Shown in pieces: positions 1-8,220 of a DNA stretch of 47,265 nt. The notes beneath the pieces are model-generated. The model was not told where the DNA came from, did not search any database, and was given only the letters and a program-made list of their open reading frames with translations. The translations under genes were made by a program, and so were the position numbers. Location: positions 1-47,265 of the forward strand of contig NZ_JBHSMT010000022.1 in the NCBI RefSeq assembly GCF_042654985.1. The letters run 5' to 3'. Within the stretch, counting starts at the first letter, position 1. Each line of letters opens with the position of its first letter. Origin of the DNA: Paraherbaspirillum soli (GTDB taxonomy: Bacteria; Pseudomonadota; Gammaproteobacteria; Burkholderiales; Burkholderiaceae_D).

Positions 1-64
1 CGAGAGGTTCACGTCCGGTTCTGTGAGAGCCTGAAGGGGAGGTTCCTTTGGGCGACTCGATCAC
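1..64 (+). mobile_element. 3' end of a group II intron (domains V-VI)
   Basis: The first bases read as the GAGA tetraloop and 3' strand of a domain V hairpin (GGTTCACGTCCGGTTC). They are followed by a domain VI hairpin in which GCCTGAAGG pairs with CCTTTGGGC, with an unpaired A near position 55 as a candidate branch point. The intron probably ends at an AC near position 64, eight nucleotides past that A. The 5' strand of domain V and any intron-encoded protein would lie left of the window. The call rests on resemblance to bacterial group II intron 3' ends and on the foldable stem. Confidence 0.65.
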
Positions 65-112
65 CCACGCCAGACGGCGGGGCGCGGATTCATCCACCGC
101 TAGGAGACCGAC

Positions 113-463
113 ATGACTAGTAGTAAGAAGAAGCCTCGCCCATTCCCACCCATCCCGGATATCCCAGAGCATCAGCCTTTCTCATGGCTGGACAAAGACT
201 TGCGCACCGATCAAGCGGCGCAATGCATCGCGTTCACGCTGGACATGTGCCAGGGCATTTACAAGGGGCTGTCTATGTTGCATGCCAACCATCTGGCGCA
301 AGAGCACGGCGACCCCGATTGTCCGCCGCCGTTGAACGCTTGCGATGTCGACCTGCTGCTGCGCTGGATGATGGGCTCGACCGAAGCGGTATTGGGCAAA
401 TCCGAGACCAGCGTTGATTACCTGAACGACTTGATAGCCAGACAGCGCCCGACCAACCGCTGA
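113..463 (+). CDS. Hypothetical protein, 116 aa
   Basis: This ORF starts at an ATG preceded by a good ribosome-binding site (AGGAGAC, six bases upstream) and encodes a soluble acidic protein of 116 residues. The N-terminus is proline- and lysine-rich (KKKPRPFPPIPDIP). The rest looks alpha-helical, with two Cys residues near the middle and no signal peptide or membrane segment. I do not recognise the family. It lies just downstream of the group II intron tail and upstream of a REP-like repeat, so it belongs to an accessory patch. The ribosome-binding site and sensible composition argue that it is a real gene. Confidence 0.6.
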   Translation: MTSSKKKPRPFPPIPDIPEHQPFSWLDKDLRTDQAAQCIAFTLDMCQGIYKGLSMLHANHLAQEHGDPDCPPPLNACDVDLLLRWMMGSTEAVLGKSETSVDYLNDLIARQRPTNR

Positions 464-474
464 CCGCCAATGCC

Positions 475-755
475 GGTAGGGCGGATGAGCGCAGCGTTAT
501 CCGCCGTTTCACCGTGTTAGATACATCGAATGCAGGTGGTGCATCTAGTGTCCTGAATCACTAATTCATTGAATAAATATGCCGAGAATCGCCCCGATAC
601 GGCGTCACAAATGCGCGCAAGGCTCCAGCCTTGCTGTGCTTTGTTCCTTGTCTCGTGCCGATTTCGACATATTTAAGTCTTCAACGAATTAGTAACTCAG
701 GACACTAGCGGCGGATAACGCTGCGCTCATCCGCCCTACAATAGTCAGGTGGGTC
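475..755. repeat. REP-like composite palindromic repeat, copy 1 (interrupted)
   Basis: A GTAGGGCGGATGAGCGCAGC unit near 477 is followed, after a linker, by its inverted counterpart ending CATCCGCCCTAC near 739. The uninterrupted version of the same composite occurs at 1504-1628 in the same orientation. Here the linker is split by the 545-708 element. A diverged relative lies at 13063-13144. Confidence 0.8.
545..708. mobile_element. MITE-like element with CTAG target duplication
   Basis: The element runs from TGTCCTGAATCACTAATTC at 549 to GAATTAGTAACTCAGGACA ending at 704. These ends are imperfect inverted repeats that extend about 35 bp inward. CTAG flanks both sides (545-548 and 705-708). 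The second copy of the host repeat (1571-1580) reads straight through as GCATCAAGCGG and acts as a near-empty site. The interior holds a hairpin (GCAAGGC/GCCTTGC) and no ORF, so the element would have to be moved by a transposase encoded elsewhere. The duplication could instead be only TA. Confidence 0.75.
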
Positions 756-820
756 GCCACGGTGCTAAAAGAGCGTCGACGTTGGCCAAATAGGGGCCGC
801 ATCCGGGCGATAAAATCATG

Positions 821-1096
821 CTAGCGATCCTCGCGCGTGTGCCAAAGGCGCAGCACGTAGATGACTGATTCTTGAATTTCGTAGCGCATCTCATAATGCC
901 CAACGAGGATTCGACGCACCTCACGCGGCTCGAATTCTTCGAGACTTTCACCGACGCGCGGGTTCGTCAACAGGATTGTCGGTGCAGCGGTAAGTGACTG
1001 TACTGTGCGCGCCGCGGCATTCCTATTTACCGATGCCAGAAATTCATAAAGCCGCGACAGATCGGATAACGCCTTACTAGTCCACTTAAGTTCCAT
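821..1096 (-). CDS. RelE/ParE-family toxin
   Basis: A 91-residue basic protein with the layout of RelE/ParE superfamily toxins: an N-terminal helix pair (SKALSDLSRLYEFLA), then NPRVGESLEEF, a beta strand REVRRILVGHYEMRYEI, and a C-terminal strand ending YVLRLWHTRED. The RRILVGHYEMRYEI and RLWHTRED blocks are typical of ParE/RelE proteins, which inhibit gyrase or cleave ribosome-bound mRNA. Which target applies here cannot be read from the sequence. The start codon overlaps the antitoxin stop by one base (TGATG), so the two are translationally coupled with the antitoxin first. REP-like repeats flank the module. Confidence 0.85.
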   Translation of the reverse strand: MELKWTSKALSDLSRLYEFLASVNRNAAARTVQSLTAAPTILLTNPRVGESLEEFEPREVRRILVGHYEMRYEIQESVIYVLRLWHTREDR

Positions 1097-1365
1097 CAGC
1101 GTGGTACCGGCAATGGGGTATCGGCAGTCAAGCTATCCGCCCATGCCTGCACGGCCTGATGATCAATAACGCGGCCTGCGTCCACATCAGCCAACGCCTC
1201 ACGGGTCAGGCGACTGCGTTCCTCTTCCTGATCGATCCAGGCCGACAACGCTTGCTTTATGACCCAGCCGCGCGACCGTTCAAGGCGAGCGGCTAGTTGA
1301 TCGACTTTTTCGGCCAGAGGCAACGGAACGTGTGCAGTTAATACTTTGGTGTCTACATCAGCCAT
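1096..1365 (-). CDS. Ribbon-helix-helix antitoxin
   Basis: The antitoxin partner of the downstream toxin, 89 residues from the ATG at 1365. That start has a GAGGAA ribosome-binding site; a longer reading from 1413 lacks one and would cover the operator. The N-terminus (VLTAHVPLPLAEKVDQLAARLERSRGWVIKQAL) fits a CopG/ParD-type ribbon-helix-helix fold: a beta strand that would enter the DNA major groove, then two helices. The acidic C-terminal half (WIDQEEERSRLTREALADVDAGRVIDHQ) would wrap the toxin. Such antitoxins normally repress their own promoter, and a perfect inverted repeat sits just upstream. Confidence 0.85.
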   Translation of the reverse strand: MADVDTKVLTAHVPLPLAEKVDQLAARLERSRGWVIKQALSAWIDQEEERSRLTREALADVDAGRVIDHQAVQAWADSLTADTPLPVPR

Positions 1366-1425
1366 CTCTATTTCCTCGGTTATCTGGATCTCACATTGTT
1401 GGGAGGCAATCATCTCTTTGATTTT

Positions 1426-1448
1426 AAATTAATCATAGTGATTAATTT
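1426..1448. promoter_or_regulatory. Probable antitoxin operator (perfect inverted repeat)
   Basis: AAATTAATCA-TAG-TGATTAATTT is a perfect 10-bp inverted repeat with a 3-base centre, lying 61 bases upstream of the antitoxin ATG in an AT-rich promoter region. Part of it (TGATTTAATCA, 1449-1460) recurs next to it. Ribbon-helix-helix antitoxins autoregulate through such palindromes; that this one is bound is inferred. Confidence 0.65.
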
Positions 1449-1503
1449 TGATTTAATCAACCGTTCTGCTTTCAGACTTTTGCCTGATGCTGACGGTCAA
1501 CGT

Positions 1504-1628
1504 CGGTAGGGCGGATGAGCGCAGCGTTATCCGCCGTTTCACCGTGTTAGATACATCGAATGCAGGTGGTGCATCAAGCGGCGGATAACGCTGCGCTCAT
1601 CCGCCCTACAGTAGTCAGGTGGCCCGCC
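1504..1628. repeat. REP-like composite palindromic repeat, copy 2 (intact)
   Basis: The uninterrupted version of the repeat at 475-755: a GTAGGGCGGATGAGCGCAGC arm, a linker (TTTCACCGTGTTAGATACAT and onward), and an inverted arm ending CATCCGCCCTAC. It is in the same orientation as copy 1, so the two direct copies bracket the toxin-antitoxin genes. The rest of the 1449-1767 stretch holds only the promoter candidate at 1702-1730. Confidence 0.8.
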
Positions 1629-1701
1629 ACTCGCCAGTATCGCTTTGAGTCGTTGCAATGAGCGCCGCATATCAAAAAGAGCAATCCTGAAAATTTAGAA
1701 T

Positions 1702-1730
1702 TTGCCTTATGGCAATTAATTGAGTAAAAA
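1702..1730 (+). promoter_or_regulatory. Candidate promoter of the pilus operon
   Basis: TTGCCT (1702-1707) and TAAAAA (1725-1730) are separated by 17 bases, a weak sigma-70-like pair just upstream of fimT. If used, transcription would start near 1737. That would exclude the TTG at 1720 as the fimT start. Confidence 0.3.
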
Positions 1731-1767
1731 TAGAGTGGCATTTGCTAAATGCGGGGGGATTGCAATC

Positions 1768-2406
1768 GTGAATAGCATTTCATTCGATTTGACCCAATTT
1801 GCACTCACTGGCGGTATTTGCAATGATCGCGATGGTCCGCGGCAGCGATTGAACCAGCCTGGGAGCCTCTTGCGCGTTGCAGGTTTCACTTTGGTCGAGT
1901 TGTTAATAACAATCACAGTACTGGCTATCTTGTTGGGGGTGGCAGCGCCTTCATTTCAGACCATGGTGCTGAACCAGCGCGAGTCGGCACAGGCAGACGG
2001 GCTGGTCAATGCGCTGAACTATGCCCGCAATACGGCGCTGAGCCAGATTATCAACATACAGGCGTGCCCAAGCGGGACATCGGGTTCGACCACCTGCGGC
2101 GCAAGTTGGGGGGCGGGCTGGATGATCGTCAGCCAACCGCCAACGGGCGCGGCAACTTTGTTGCAAAGCCATCCGACGGCAGCTAACGGTCCAGTGCTGT
2201 CGGCCGTGCCGATCGGCGGCACGGCGGCATCCAGCGTGACGTTCGACCCGCGCGGTCTAGCCACTACGCAGGCTAATTTCAAGGTGTGCGACAGCCGCGG
2301 AGCTAAATTTGCTCGTTCGGTGCAGGTGCTGCCCACCGGATTTATACAATCGGGACCTACACCAGGGCTGGCGGTGTGGGATGGTAGTGCGCTGACATGT
2401 CCATGA
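1768..2406 (+). CDS. fimT: FimT/GspH-type minor pilin
   Basis: A type IV pilin-like protein of the FimT/FimU (GspH-like) kind and first gene of the pilus operon. The prepilin peptidase site is G-FTLVELLITITVLAILLG, with Glu at +5 and a hydrophobic N-terminal helix, followed by a cysteine-containing beta domain. The start is uncertain. I chose the GTG at 1768 because GGGGGGA lies eight bases upstream. A TTG at 1870 would give the short leader MRVAG usual for prepilins, and a TTG at 1720 opens the longest frame but lacks a ribosome-binding site. Minor pilins like this prime pilus assembly in the inner membrane with PilV, PilW, PilX and PilY1, which follow here. Confidence 0.85.
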   Translation: MNSISFDLTQFALTGGICNDRDGPRQRLNQPGSLLRVAGFTLVELLITITVLAILLGVAAPSFQTMVLNQRESAQADGLVNALNYARNTALSQIINIQACPSGTSGSTTCGASWGAGWMIVSQPPTGAATLLQSHPTAANGPVLSAVPIGGTAASSVTFDPRGLATTQANFKVCDSRGAKFARSVQVLPTGFIQSGPTPGLAVWDGSALTCP

Positions 2407-2416
2407 ATGAGAAGCC

Positions 2417-2956
2417 ATGATGAAAACCAACGCGCAAGCAAGCTCGACCGGTTTTGCCATGCTCGAAGTGTTGATCGCCGTGGTGGTCCTGGCAACCGGC
2501 ATGATGGGTATCGCCGGCATGTTGCTGCTCTCGCACAAGTCAAATAGCTCCAGTTATATCAAACAGCAATCCGTGCAGTCCGCCTATGACATCTTCGATC
2601 GCATGCGGGCCAATCGCCAAGCCGCTGTCAACGGCAATTACAACGTCAGCAATTTGGTGAAAAGCGGCACGCCAACCTTGCCCAGCGCGCCGGCTACCGA
2701 TTGCGCCAGCACCGCTTGCACCGCTGCGCAGTTGGTCGCTTACGACACCTGGCACTGGCTGGCCAAGGATGTGGCCCAGTTGCCTAACGGTAGCGGCGCC
2801 GTCAGCACCGCCGCCGCAGCCACGGGAGGGAACACGCTGGTCACGGTGACTGTGCAATGGGATGACAGTCCGGCCCAAAAAAATCTGGGCGCACTCGGCG
2901 CCGCTCCGGCGGCCAGCCCGAACCTGGCTCAGTTCGTGATCCAGACCCTGTTATGA
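2417..2956 (+). CDS. pilV: Type IV pilus minor pilin PilV
   Basis: A 179-residue prepilin with cleavage site G-FAMLEVLIAVVVLATGMMG (Glu at +5), followed by the segment SYIKQQSVQSAYDIFDRMRANRQAA. The pattern YDIFDRMRANR after the helix is typical of PilV proteins of beta- and gammaproteobacteria. It lies ten bases after fimT and overlaps pilW by ATGA, so it is translationally coupled. PilV joins the minor-pilin complex that initiates pilus assembly and carries PilY1 to the tip. Confidence 0.9.
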   Translation: MMKTNAQASSTGFAMLEVLIAVVVLATGMMGIAGMLLLSHKSNSSSYIKQQSVQSAYDIFDRMRANRQAAVNGNYNVSNLVKSGTPTLPSAPATDCASTACTAAQLVAYDTWHWLAKDVAQLPNGSGAVSTAAAATGGNTLVTVTVQWDDSPAQKNLGALGAAPAASPNLAQFVIQTLL

Positions 2957-4026
2957 AATACCGGCAACCACCTGCACGCGGCGTCTCATTGGTCGAACTG
3001 ATGGTGGCGATGACCATCGGCCTGATCCTGGTGGCTGCGGTTATCGGGGTTTATCTGGCGCAAACCCGGACTTACAAAACCACCAATTCCCAGGCATCCA
3101 TCCAGAACGCGGAAAACGCTATTTCCGCATTGCTCACTCCCACCATACGCGCCGCCGGCTTCAGCGGCTGCGCCACGCTGGTGCAGGCACTGTCGAACCT
3201 GAATCCAGGCGGTCCGGCGCCGCTCGGCACCTTAGGCGCAAACCCCAGCATGCTGATGGGTTATGACGCCGGCACCACGCTTACTATCAGCAAGGACAAC
3301 GCCGCCAACGACAGCAATGCCGGCGATTGGTCGCCCAGCCTGGACGCTTCGCTGGCGGGCAACGTCGAGGCCGGTAGCGACGTACTGGTCGTGTTGGGAA
3401 CCATTCCCGGCAGCCAGCCAGTCGGCGTTGTCACCATCGGCTCGGGCAGCAACTCACTGGTGGTGCAGAACGCTACGGGCAGCGGGATTTCCGTCGGACA
3501 GTTTGGCGCCGTTTCCGACTGTTTGAAGACTTCCGTATTTCAAATTACTGCGGTGGCAGGCAACACCCTCACGCACGCCGCCGGCAGCGGCGCGCTGGCC
3601 AATACGTCTGATTTTCTCGCGGTCAACTATCCGATAGGCTCCCAATTTGTCCCGCTGCAGCAAATCGCATTTTTCGTGGCCCAGGGGCAGGGGGGGCAAA
3701 GCGCCCTGATGCGCGCCACGCTCAACGGCGCTACCTGGACCATTCAGCCCTTGGTGCCTGGCGTCGAAACCATGCAGGTGTTGTATGGCATCGGAAGCAA
3801 TGGGGCGCTGACGCAGTATGTGACCGCCAACGCGGTCGTCAACTGGGCCCAGGTGTACGCGGTACGCCTGGGTTTCCTGATCGAGGGCCAGGCGGGATCC
3901 GGCAGCGCCAGCAGCACCAATCCAACGCAATTCACGGTGCTGGGCAGCAGCGTGACGGCGCCGGCCGACAACCGGCTGCGGCATGTGTATGAAATGATCA
4001 TCAATCTGAGAAATTCGACATCATGA
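2953..4026 (+). CDS. pilW: Type IV pilus minor pilin PilW
   Basis: A 357-residue prepilin with the peptidase site G-VSLVELMVAMTIGLILV and Glu at +5. The region after the helix (QTRTYKTTNSQASIQNAENAI) and the large beta-rich C-terminal part match PilW, the largest minor pilin in Pseudomonas-type systems. Two cysteines (in SGCATL and SDCLKT) could form a disulphide. Four-base overlaps join it to pilV and pilX. Confidence 0.9.
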   Translation: MKYRQPPARGVSLVELMVAMTIGLILVAAVIGVYLAQTRTYKTTNSQASIQNAENAISALLTPTIRAAGFSGCATLVQALSNLNPGGPAPLGTLGANPSMLMGYDAGTTLTISKDNAANDSNAGDWSPSLDASLAGNVEAGSDVLVVLGTIPGSQPVGVVTIGSGSNSLVVQNATGSGISVGQFGAVSDCLKTSVFQITAVAGNTLTHAAGSGALANTSDFLAVNYPIGSQFVPLQQIAFFVAQGQGGQSALMRATLNGATWTIQPLVPGVETMQVLYGIGSNGALTQYVTANAVVNWAQVYAVRLGFLIEGQAGSGSASSTNPTQFTVLGSSVTAPADNRLRHVYEMIINLRNSTS

Positions 4027-4532
4027 CTTGCGTCCAATCGTTGCGGTTGTTCTCACAGCGCGGCTCGGTGTTGATCACAACCACCATCCTGGTGCTGATG
4101 CTGACCATGATGGCGCTGGCGGCGTTGTCGCTCAACAGCACGCAAACCCGCATCGCTACCAATGCCGCCGATGCGCAAGTGGCTTTCCAGGCGGCGGAGG
4201 GGGCGCTGAATCAGGCTATCAATAACGTGCTCGCCGGTAATTACGCGGCAGGCGGTTTTTTGGCCAACACCAAAGGTCTGTATTTGTTCAGCGCCAGCAG
4301 CGCTCCGTTGTGGAGCAGCGTGGATTGGACCAGTTCCAGCGCAGTGATCCAGAGTTTCCAGGGTGGTTCCAGTGCGCCAGCGGCTTTTATCATCGAGCAG
4401 TTGCCGTCCGTAATCCGGCCCGGGCAGAACATGAAGACGCCGGCCCAGATTTATCGCATTACGGCACGCGCAGTCGGGGCCAGCGGCAACTCGCCGGTGG
4501 TGTTGCAAAGCACGGTGCAAATCCAGCCATAA
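4023..4532 (+). CDS. pilX: Type IV pilus minor pilin PilX
   Basis: A 169-residue protein with the N-terminus of PilX: QRG-SVLITTTILVLMLTMMALAALS, then STQTRIATNAADAQVAFQAAEGAL. The AFQAAEGAL motif is highly characteristic of PilX/PilA-like assembly proteins. The residue at +5 is not Glu, as is common in PilX, fitting a role at the very tip of the pilus where no Glu5 contact to a subunit above is needed. It overlaps pilW by ATGA. Confidence 0.9.
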   Translation: MTCVQSLRLFSQRGSVLITTTILVLMLTMMALAALSLNSTQTRIATNAADAQVAFQAAEGALNQAINNVLAGNYAAGGFLANTKGLYLFSASSAPLWSSVDWTSSSAVIQSFQGGSSAPAAFIIEQLPSVIRPGQNMKTPAQIYRITARAVGASGNSPVVLQSTVQIQP

Positions 4533-4601
4533 ATAATCCTGCAGAAAATATTCAGAGGCCTTGTGTGTACAGCATGGAAGGCGACAGGGGAACCCAGCGT
4601 G

Positions 4602-7600
4602 ATGCCAGCATATAAAACCAGACTCGGCTCGCACGGACAAGGTATCGCCTCAATTGCGATGATCGCGGCGGCGCTCGTGGCCTTATCCAGTTCCGTATCG
4701 TTACGTGCAACGACGGGCGCGATCCCGTCCCAGATCATTTCCCAGATCCCGCTCACGCTGGCTACCCCGGTCCATCCTCAGGTGCTGATCGCGATCGGCA
4801 ACTCGGAGTCCATGGACGGCACATTGAGCGGGGCCATCATGGCCGGTTCCGGCACGCTGGCGAGTGGCTTGAGTACTCTCAATGGCTCCAGTTCACCAGT
4901 CAATTACCTTGTACCCGCCGGCTTCACGCCACCGGTGCAGGCGGCCGATGCGAGCGGGCAAGCGCCGTACACCGTGAACCAGAGCGGGACCCTGGTCGAC
5001 AACGGCGCCAGCCGGCTCAACGTCGCCAAAGCCGGGGTCCAGGCCATCATCCAGTCCTATATGCAGAACACCGATTTCGCCCTGGAGACTTACAGTACCA
5101 GCGGCACCAGCCTGTACACCACCTGGGTGTATTACATGTCGCCGCAAACCGGCAATTTCACGTTTACCAGTCTGCAAACCAGCGGTAATCGCTATGTGCC
5201 GAACCCGTGTTTCGGTTATCTGACAGCGTCGGCTACGGTTAACAGCAATTGCAAGTCGATCGCCGGCTTATATAACGCGACCACGCTGGCTGCGAGTTTG
5301 TATATGCAGATCGGCGCCTCCAGCGACGATCCCAGCATCAACGATGTGCTGTACGCTTCGGCGGGGGGGCTATCCGGCATTTTTGTGTCCTACAACGGAC
5401 CCAGTCCGGCTTCCCCTTACCCGCCGAATTTTTCCCTGGCCAATTACAACAACGGCGGCGTGTTTGTCTCATACGGCAGCACCAGTCCCAATAACGGTGC
5501 ATTCGGGACCAGTCCGACCAACGCCGGTTTTGTGCCTTATTCTCCGCAGGTGATGTATGCCGAACGCGGCTTCGGCTATGGCGGCAGCCAATCCGCCACG
5601 ACCGGCAATGTGGTTGTGCCAATCACCACCGCGGGAACCGTCCCGACCAGCACCAGTGTGACCACGGCGATTAACAAGTTCCTGCCTTTTCTCAGCCCGG
5701 AGACCAACAACGCATCCAGCGCAGAAATCAAAGCCGTCGCCGGCCAGTCGCCGGTGGCAGGCCTGCTGTCGAAAGCAAAGAGTTATCTCGCAACCGTTAA
5801 CTCCGCCGCCAGCGGCTGTACGCCCAAACAATATGTGGTGCTGATTTCCGACGGTTTGCCGACCCAGGATCTGAACGGGAATTCCTGGCCGCCGCTAGGC
5901 AGCGCCGCAGCACAGGGATATGGCGTGACGGCCACCTTCAATAGCGACGGCTCCTTGAAAACCACTAACGACCAGGCCTTGACAGACACCATCAGCACAC
6001 TGAACAGTCTCAATGGCGCCGGCATCAAGACCTATATCATCGGCCTGGGGGCCGGGGTCGATCCTACGCTCAACCCGCAGGCAGCCGCCACGCTGGCGGC
6101 GATGGCGATCGCCGGCGGCACCGGAGCTTACTACCCGGCCACCAGTCCGGCGGCACTGGTGAGCGGTCTCAACAGCATTCTGATCTCGGTGCAAAACGGC
6201 TCGCTGTCGACCACCGCGGCCGCGGTCAACTCGACCCATCTGCAAGCCGGCACCGTGGAATATCAGGCCAACTTCACCTCCAGCGACACGCCGTATCAGG
6301 ACTGGACCGGCAATCTGATCGAAAAGGCGCTGGACCCGGCCACCGGCGCGCCGACCGGCGCCGCGTTGTGGTCGGCACAGACACTGCTGGACTCGCAGGC
6401 GGCCGGCGGCGGCTGGTCCAGCAGCCGCTTGATCGCTACCTGGAACCCCACCCTGACCAGTAGCGCCGGAGGGGCCGTACCGTTTCAATGGGCCAACCTT
6501 AGTACGGCCCAGCAAACGCTGCTGCAACCCGCCGATACCTTGGGCTCGAGCAGGCTGCAGTACTTGCGCGGCAACAGCGCTCTGGAGAAGCGCAACGGCG
6601 GCGCATTTCGCAACCGCTCGCATATCCTGGGCGACATTGTCGACAGTCAGCCGGCGTATGTGGGAGCGCCGACCGGCACTTACCTGTCTGCCGGCTACGT
6701 CAGCTTCGCCAAGGCCCAGGCCAGCCGCCAAGCCATGCTGTACGTAGGGGCTAACGATGGCATGCTGCATGCTTTTAATGCCGCTACGGGGGCCGAACAG
6801 TTCGCCTTCGTGCCCAACGCTGTGTTCAGCAATCTCAGCAACTTGAGTGCGCCGCTGTATAACCAAAGCCATCTGTTTTTCGTCGACGGCTCACCGCAAA
6901 CAGGGGATGTGCAGTTCATCGACGCCAGCTGGCACACCTTGCTGCTGGGCGGCGAAAATGGCGGCGGCAACAGTATTTATGCGCTGGATGTCACCAATCC
7001 GAAGAACATCACCACAGAAGCCAATCTAGCCAGCTCGGTGCTGTGGGAATTCACCGACGCCGATATGGGCAAGAGTTACAGCGAGCCGCAAATTGCGCAG
7101 ATCAATCCGGCCAGTAGCAGCGCGCCAGGGTTCGCGGTGTTTTTCGGGAACGGCTACAACAGTCCGAACAACAAGGCCGTACTGTATGCGATCAATCCGC
7201 AAAACGGCCAGACCATCAGCAAGATCGATCTGTGTGCGGCGGTGTCCGCCGCCTGTAGCACGACGCTGCCGCAAGGTTTGTCGACGGTGGCGGTGGGCAA
7301 TGGCGATGGACTGCAAGGGCAGCCGATTACACAGGTGTATGCCGGCGACCTGCAAGGCAATCTGTGGGCGGTGGACGTATCCAATGCCGATCCGACGAAA
7401 TGGAAGGCGAGGTTGCTGTTCCAGGCGCGGGACAGCAGCGGCAATCCGCAGCCGATCACCACGGCGCCGCTGGTTACCCTCCATCCGAACTACCCGCGTT
7501 TGCAGGGCCTGTTCATCATGTTCGGCACCGGACAATTGCTGACCCAGACCGACCTGAGCAGTCAGCAGATACAAACGGTTTACGGGGTGTGGGACAAGCC

Positions 7601-8135
7601 GGGGGCCAGTACCGTATACAGCCGCTCAAATCTGCAAGTGCAGACCCTGAGCCTGGTCACCGCGGCGACCTCCGGTTTGCCGCAAGACATACTGACCGAT
7701 ACCGGCAATGCCGTGAATTGGGTCACCAAGGTCGGCTGGTATGACGACCTGCTCATTGCCGGGCAGCGCATCGTGACCGCGCCGCAGTTACTCAATGGTG
7801 CTTTCATCACCAGCTTGAACACCCCGCCGTCGAATGTGTGCGGCGTCGGATTCAGCTCGATGTTTCTGGAGCTTAATTTCCAGACCGGCGGCACCTTCCA
7901 GCAGCCGCAGCTTGATATCAACGGCAACGCTCTCATCAACCTGAGCGATCAGTACAAGGGAGGCAATCCGGTGGGGATTGCGCTGCCGCCCGGTTACGCC
8001 AGTTCGCCGACCACCCTTGGCCCGAACCAGAACAACAATATGATCAAGATCATCACGCAGTCGGGCGGGCAGCAGGTCACCGTGCTCGATCCCAACAATA
8101 CCCCGCGCAGGATCGCCTGGTGGCAACTTCAGTGA
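4602..8135 (+). CDS. pilY1: PilY1-like type IV pilus tip adhesin
   Basis: A secreted protein of 1177 residues from the ATG at 4602, which gives a conventional signal peptide (IASIAMIAAALVALSSS). A GTG at 4563 is an alternative. The N-terminal part has a von Willebrand A-like fold: strand HPQVLIAIGNSESMDG and later YVVLISDGLPTQD. The first MIDAS Asp is replaced by Gly (GNSES). The C-terminal third is the PilY1 beta-propeller, with LYVGANDGMLHAFNAATG, LLLGGENGGGNSIYALDV and VYAGDLQGNLWAVDVS, ending RRIAWWQLQ. PilY1 sits at the pilus tip for adhesion and is needed for pilus extension. It follows pilX by about 70 bases. Confidence 0.93.
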   Translation: MPAYKTRLGSHGQGIASIAMIAAALVALSSSVSLRATTGAIPSQIISQIPLTLATPVHPQVLIAIGNSESMDGTLSGAIMAGSGTLASGLSTLNGSSSPVNYLVPAGFTPPVQAADASGQAPYTVNQSGTLVDNGASRLNVAKAGVQAIIQSYMQNTDFALETYSTSGTSLYTTWVYYMSPQTGNFTFTSLQTSGNRYVPNPCFGYLTASATVNSNCKSIAGLYNATTLAASLYMQIGASSDDPSINDVLYASAGGLSGIFVSYNGPSPASPYPPNFSLANYNNGGVFVSYGSTSPNNGAFGTSPTNAGFVPYSPQVMYAERGFGYGGSQSATTGNVVVPITTAGTVPTSTSVTTAINKFLPFLSPETNNASSAEIKAVAGQSPVAGLLSKAKSYLATVNSAASGCTPKQYVVLISDGLPTQDLNGNSWPPLGSAAAQGYGVTATFNSDGSLKTTNDQALTDTISTLNSLNGAGIKTYIIGLGAGVDPTLNPQAAATLAAMAIAGGTGAYYPATSPAALVSGLNSILISVQNGSLSTTAAAVNSTHLQAGTVEYQANFTSSDTPYQDWTGNLIEKALDPATGAPTGAALWSAQTLLDSQAAGGGWSSSRLIATWNPTLTSSAGGAVPFQWANLSTAQQTLLQPADTLGSSRLQYLRGNSALEKRNGGAFRNRSHILGDIVDSQPAYVGAPTGTYLSAGYVSFAKAQASRQAMLYVGANDGMLHAFNAATGAEQFAFVPNAVFSNLSNLSAPLYNQSHLFFVDGSPQTGDVQFIDASWHTLLLGGENGGGNSIYALDVTNPKNITTEANLASSVLWEFTDADMGKSYSEPQIAQINPASSSAPGFAVFFGNGYNSPNNKAVLYAINPQNGQTISKIDLCAAVSAACSTTLPQGLSTVAVGNGDGLQGQPITQVYAGDLQGNLWAVDVSNADPTKWKARLLFQARDSSGNPQPITTAPLVTLHPNYPRLQGLFIMFGTGQLLTQTDLSSQQIQTVYGVWDKPGASTVYSRSNLQVQTLSLVTAATSGLPQDILTDTGNAVNWVTKVGWYDDLLIAGQRIVTAPQLLNGAFITSLNTPPSNVCGVGFSSMFLELNFQTGGTFQQPQLDINGNALINLSDQYKGGNPVGIALPPGYASSPTTLGPNQNNNMIKIITQSGGQQVTVLDPNNTPRRIAWWQLQ

Positions 8136-8220
8136 GGACGGTTAGGACGGTTTGCCGGCTGTTCCGACCGACGGCAACTGGCGATTACAGAGATGTCAAT
8201 CACTTCCAAGGACAATCACA

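Noticed and set aside
273..512. 79-codon ORF on the minus strand
   Set aside because: It overlaps the better-supported gene at 113-463 and lacks a translation signal.
475..1628. Regular palindromic repeats considered as a CRISPR array
   Set aside because: Only two composites about 1 kb apart, with no regular spacers and no cas genes.
5895..6872. 325-codon ORF antisense to pilY1
   Set aside because: A shadow of the pilY1 reading frame with low-complexity Arg/Gly-rich composition.
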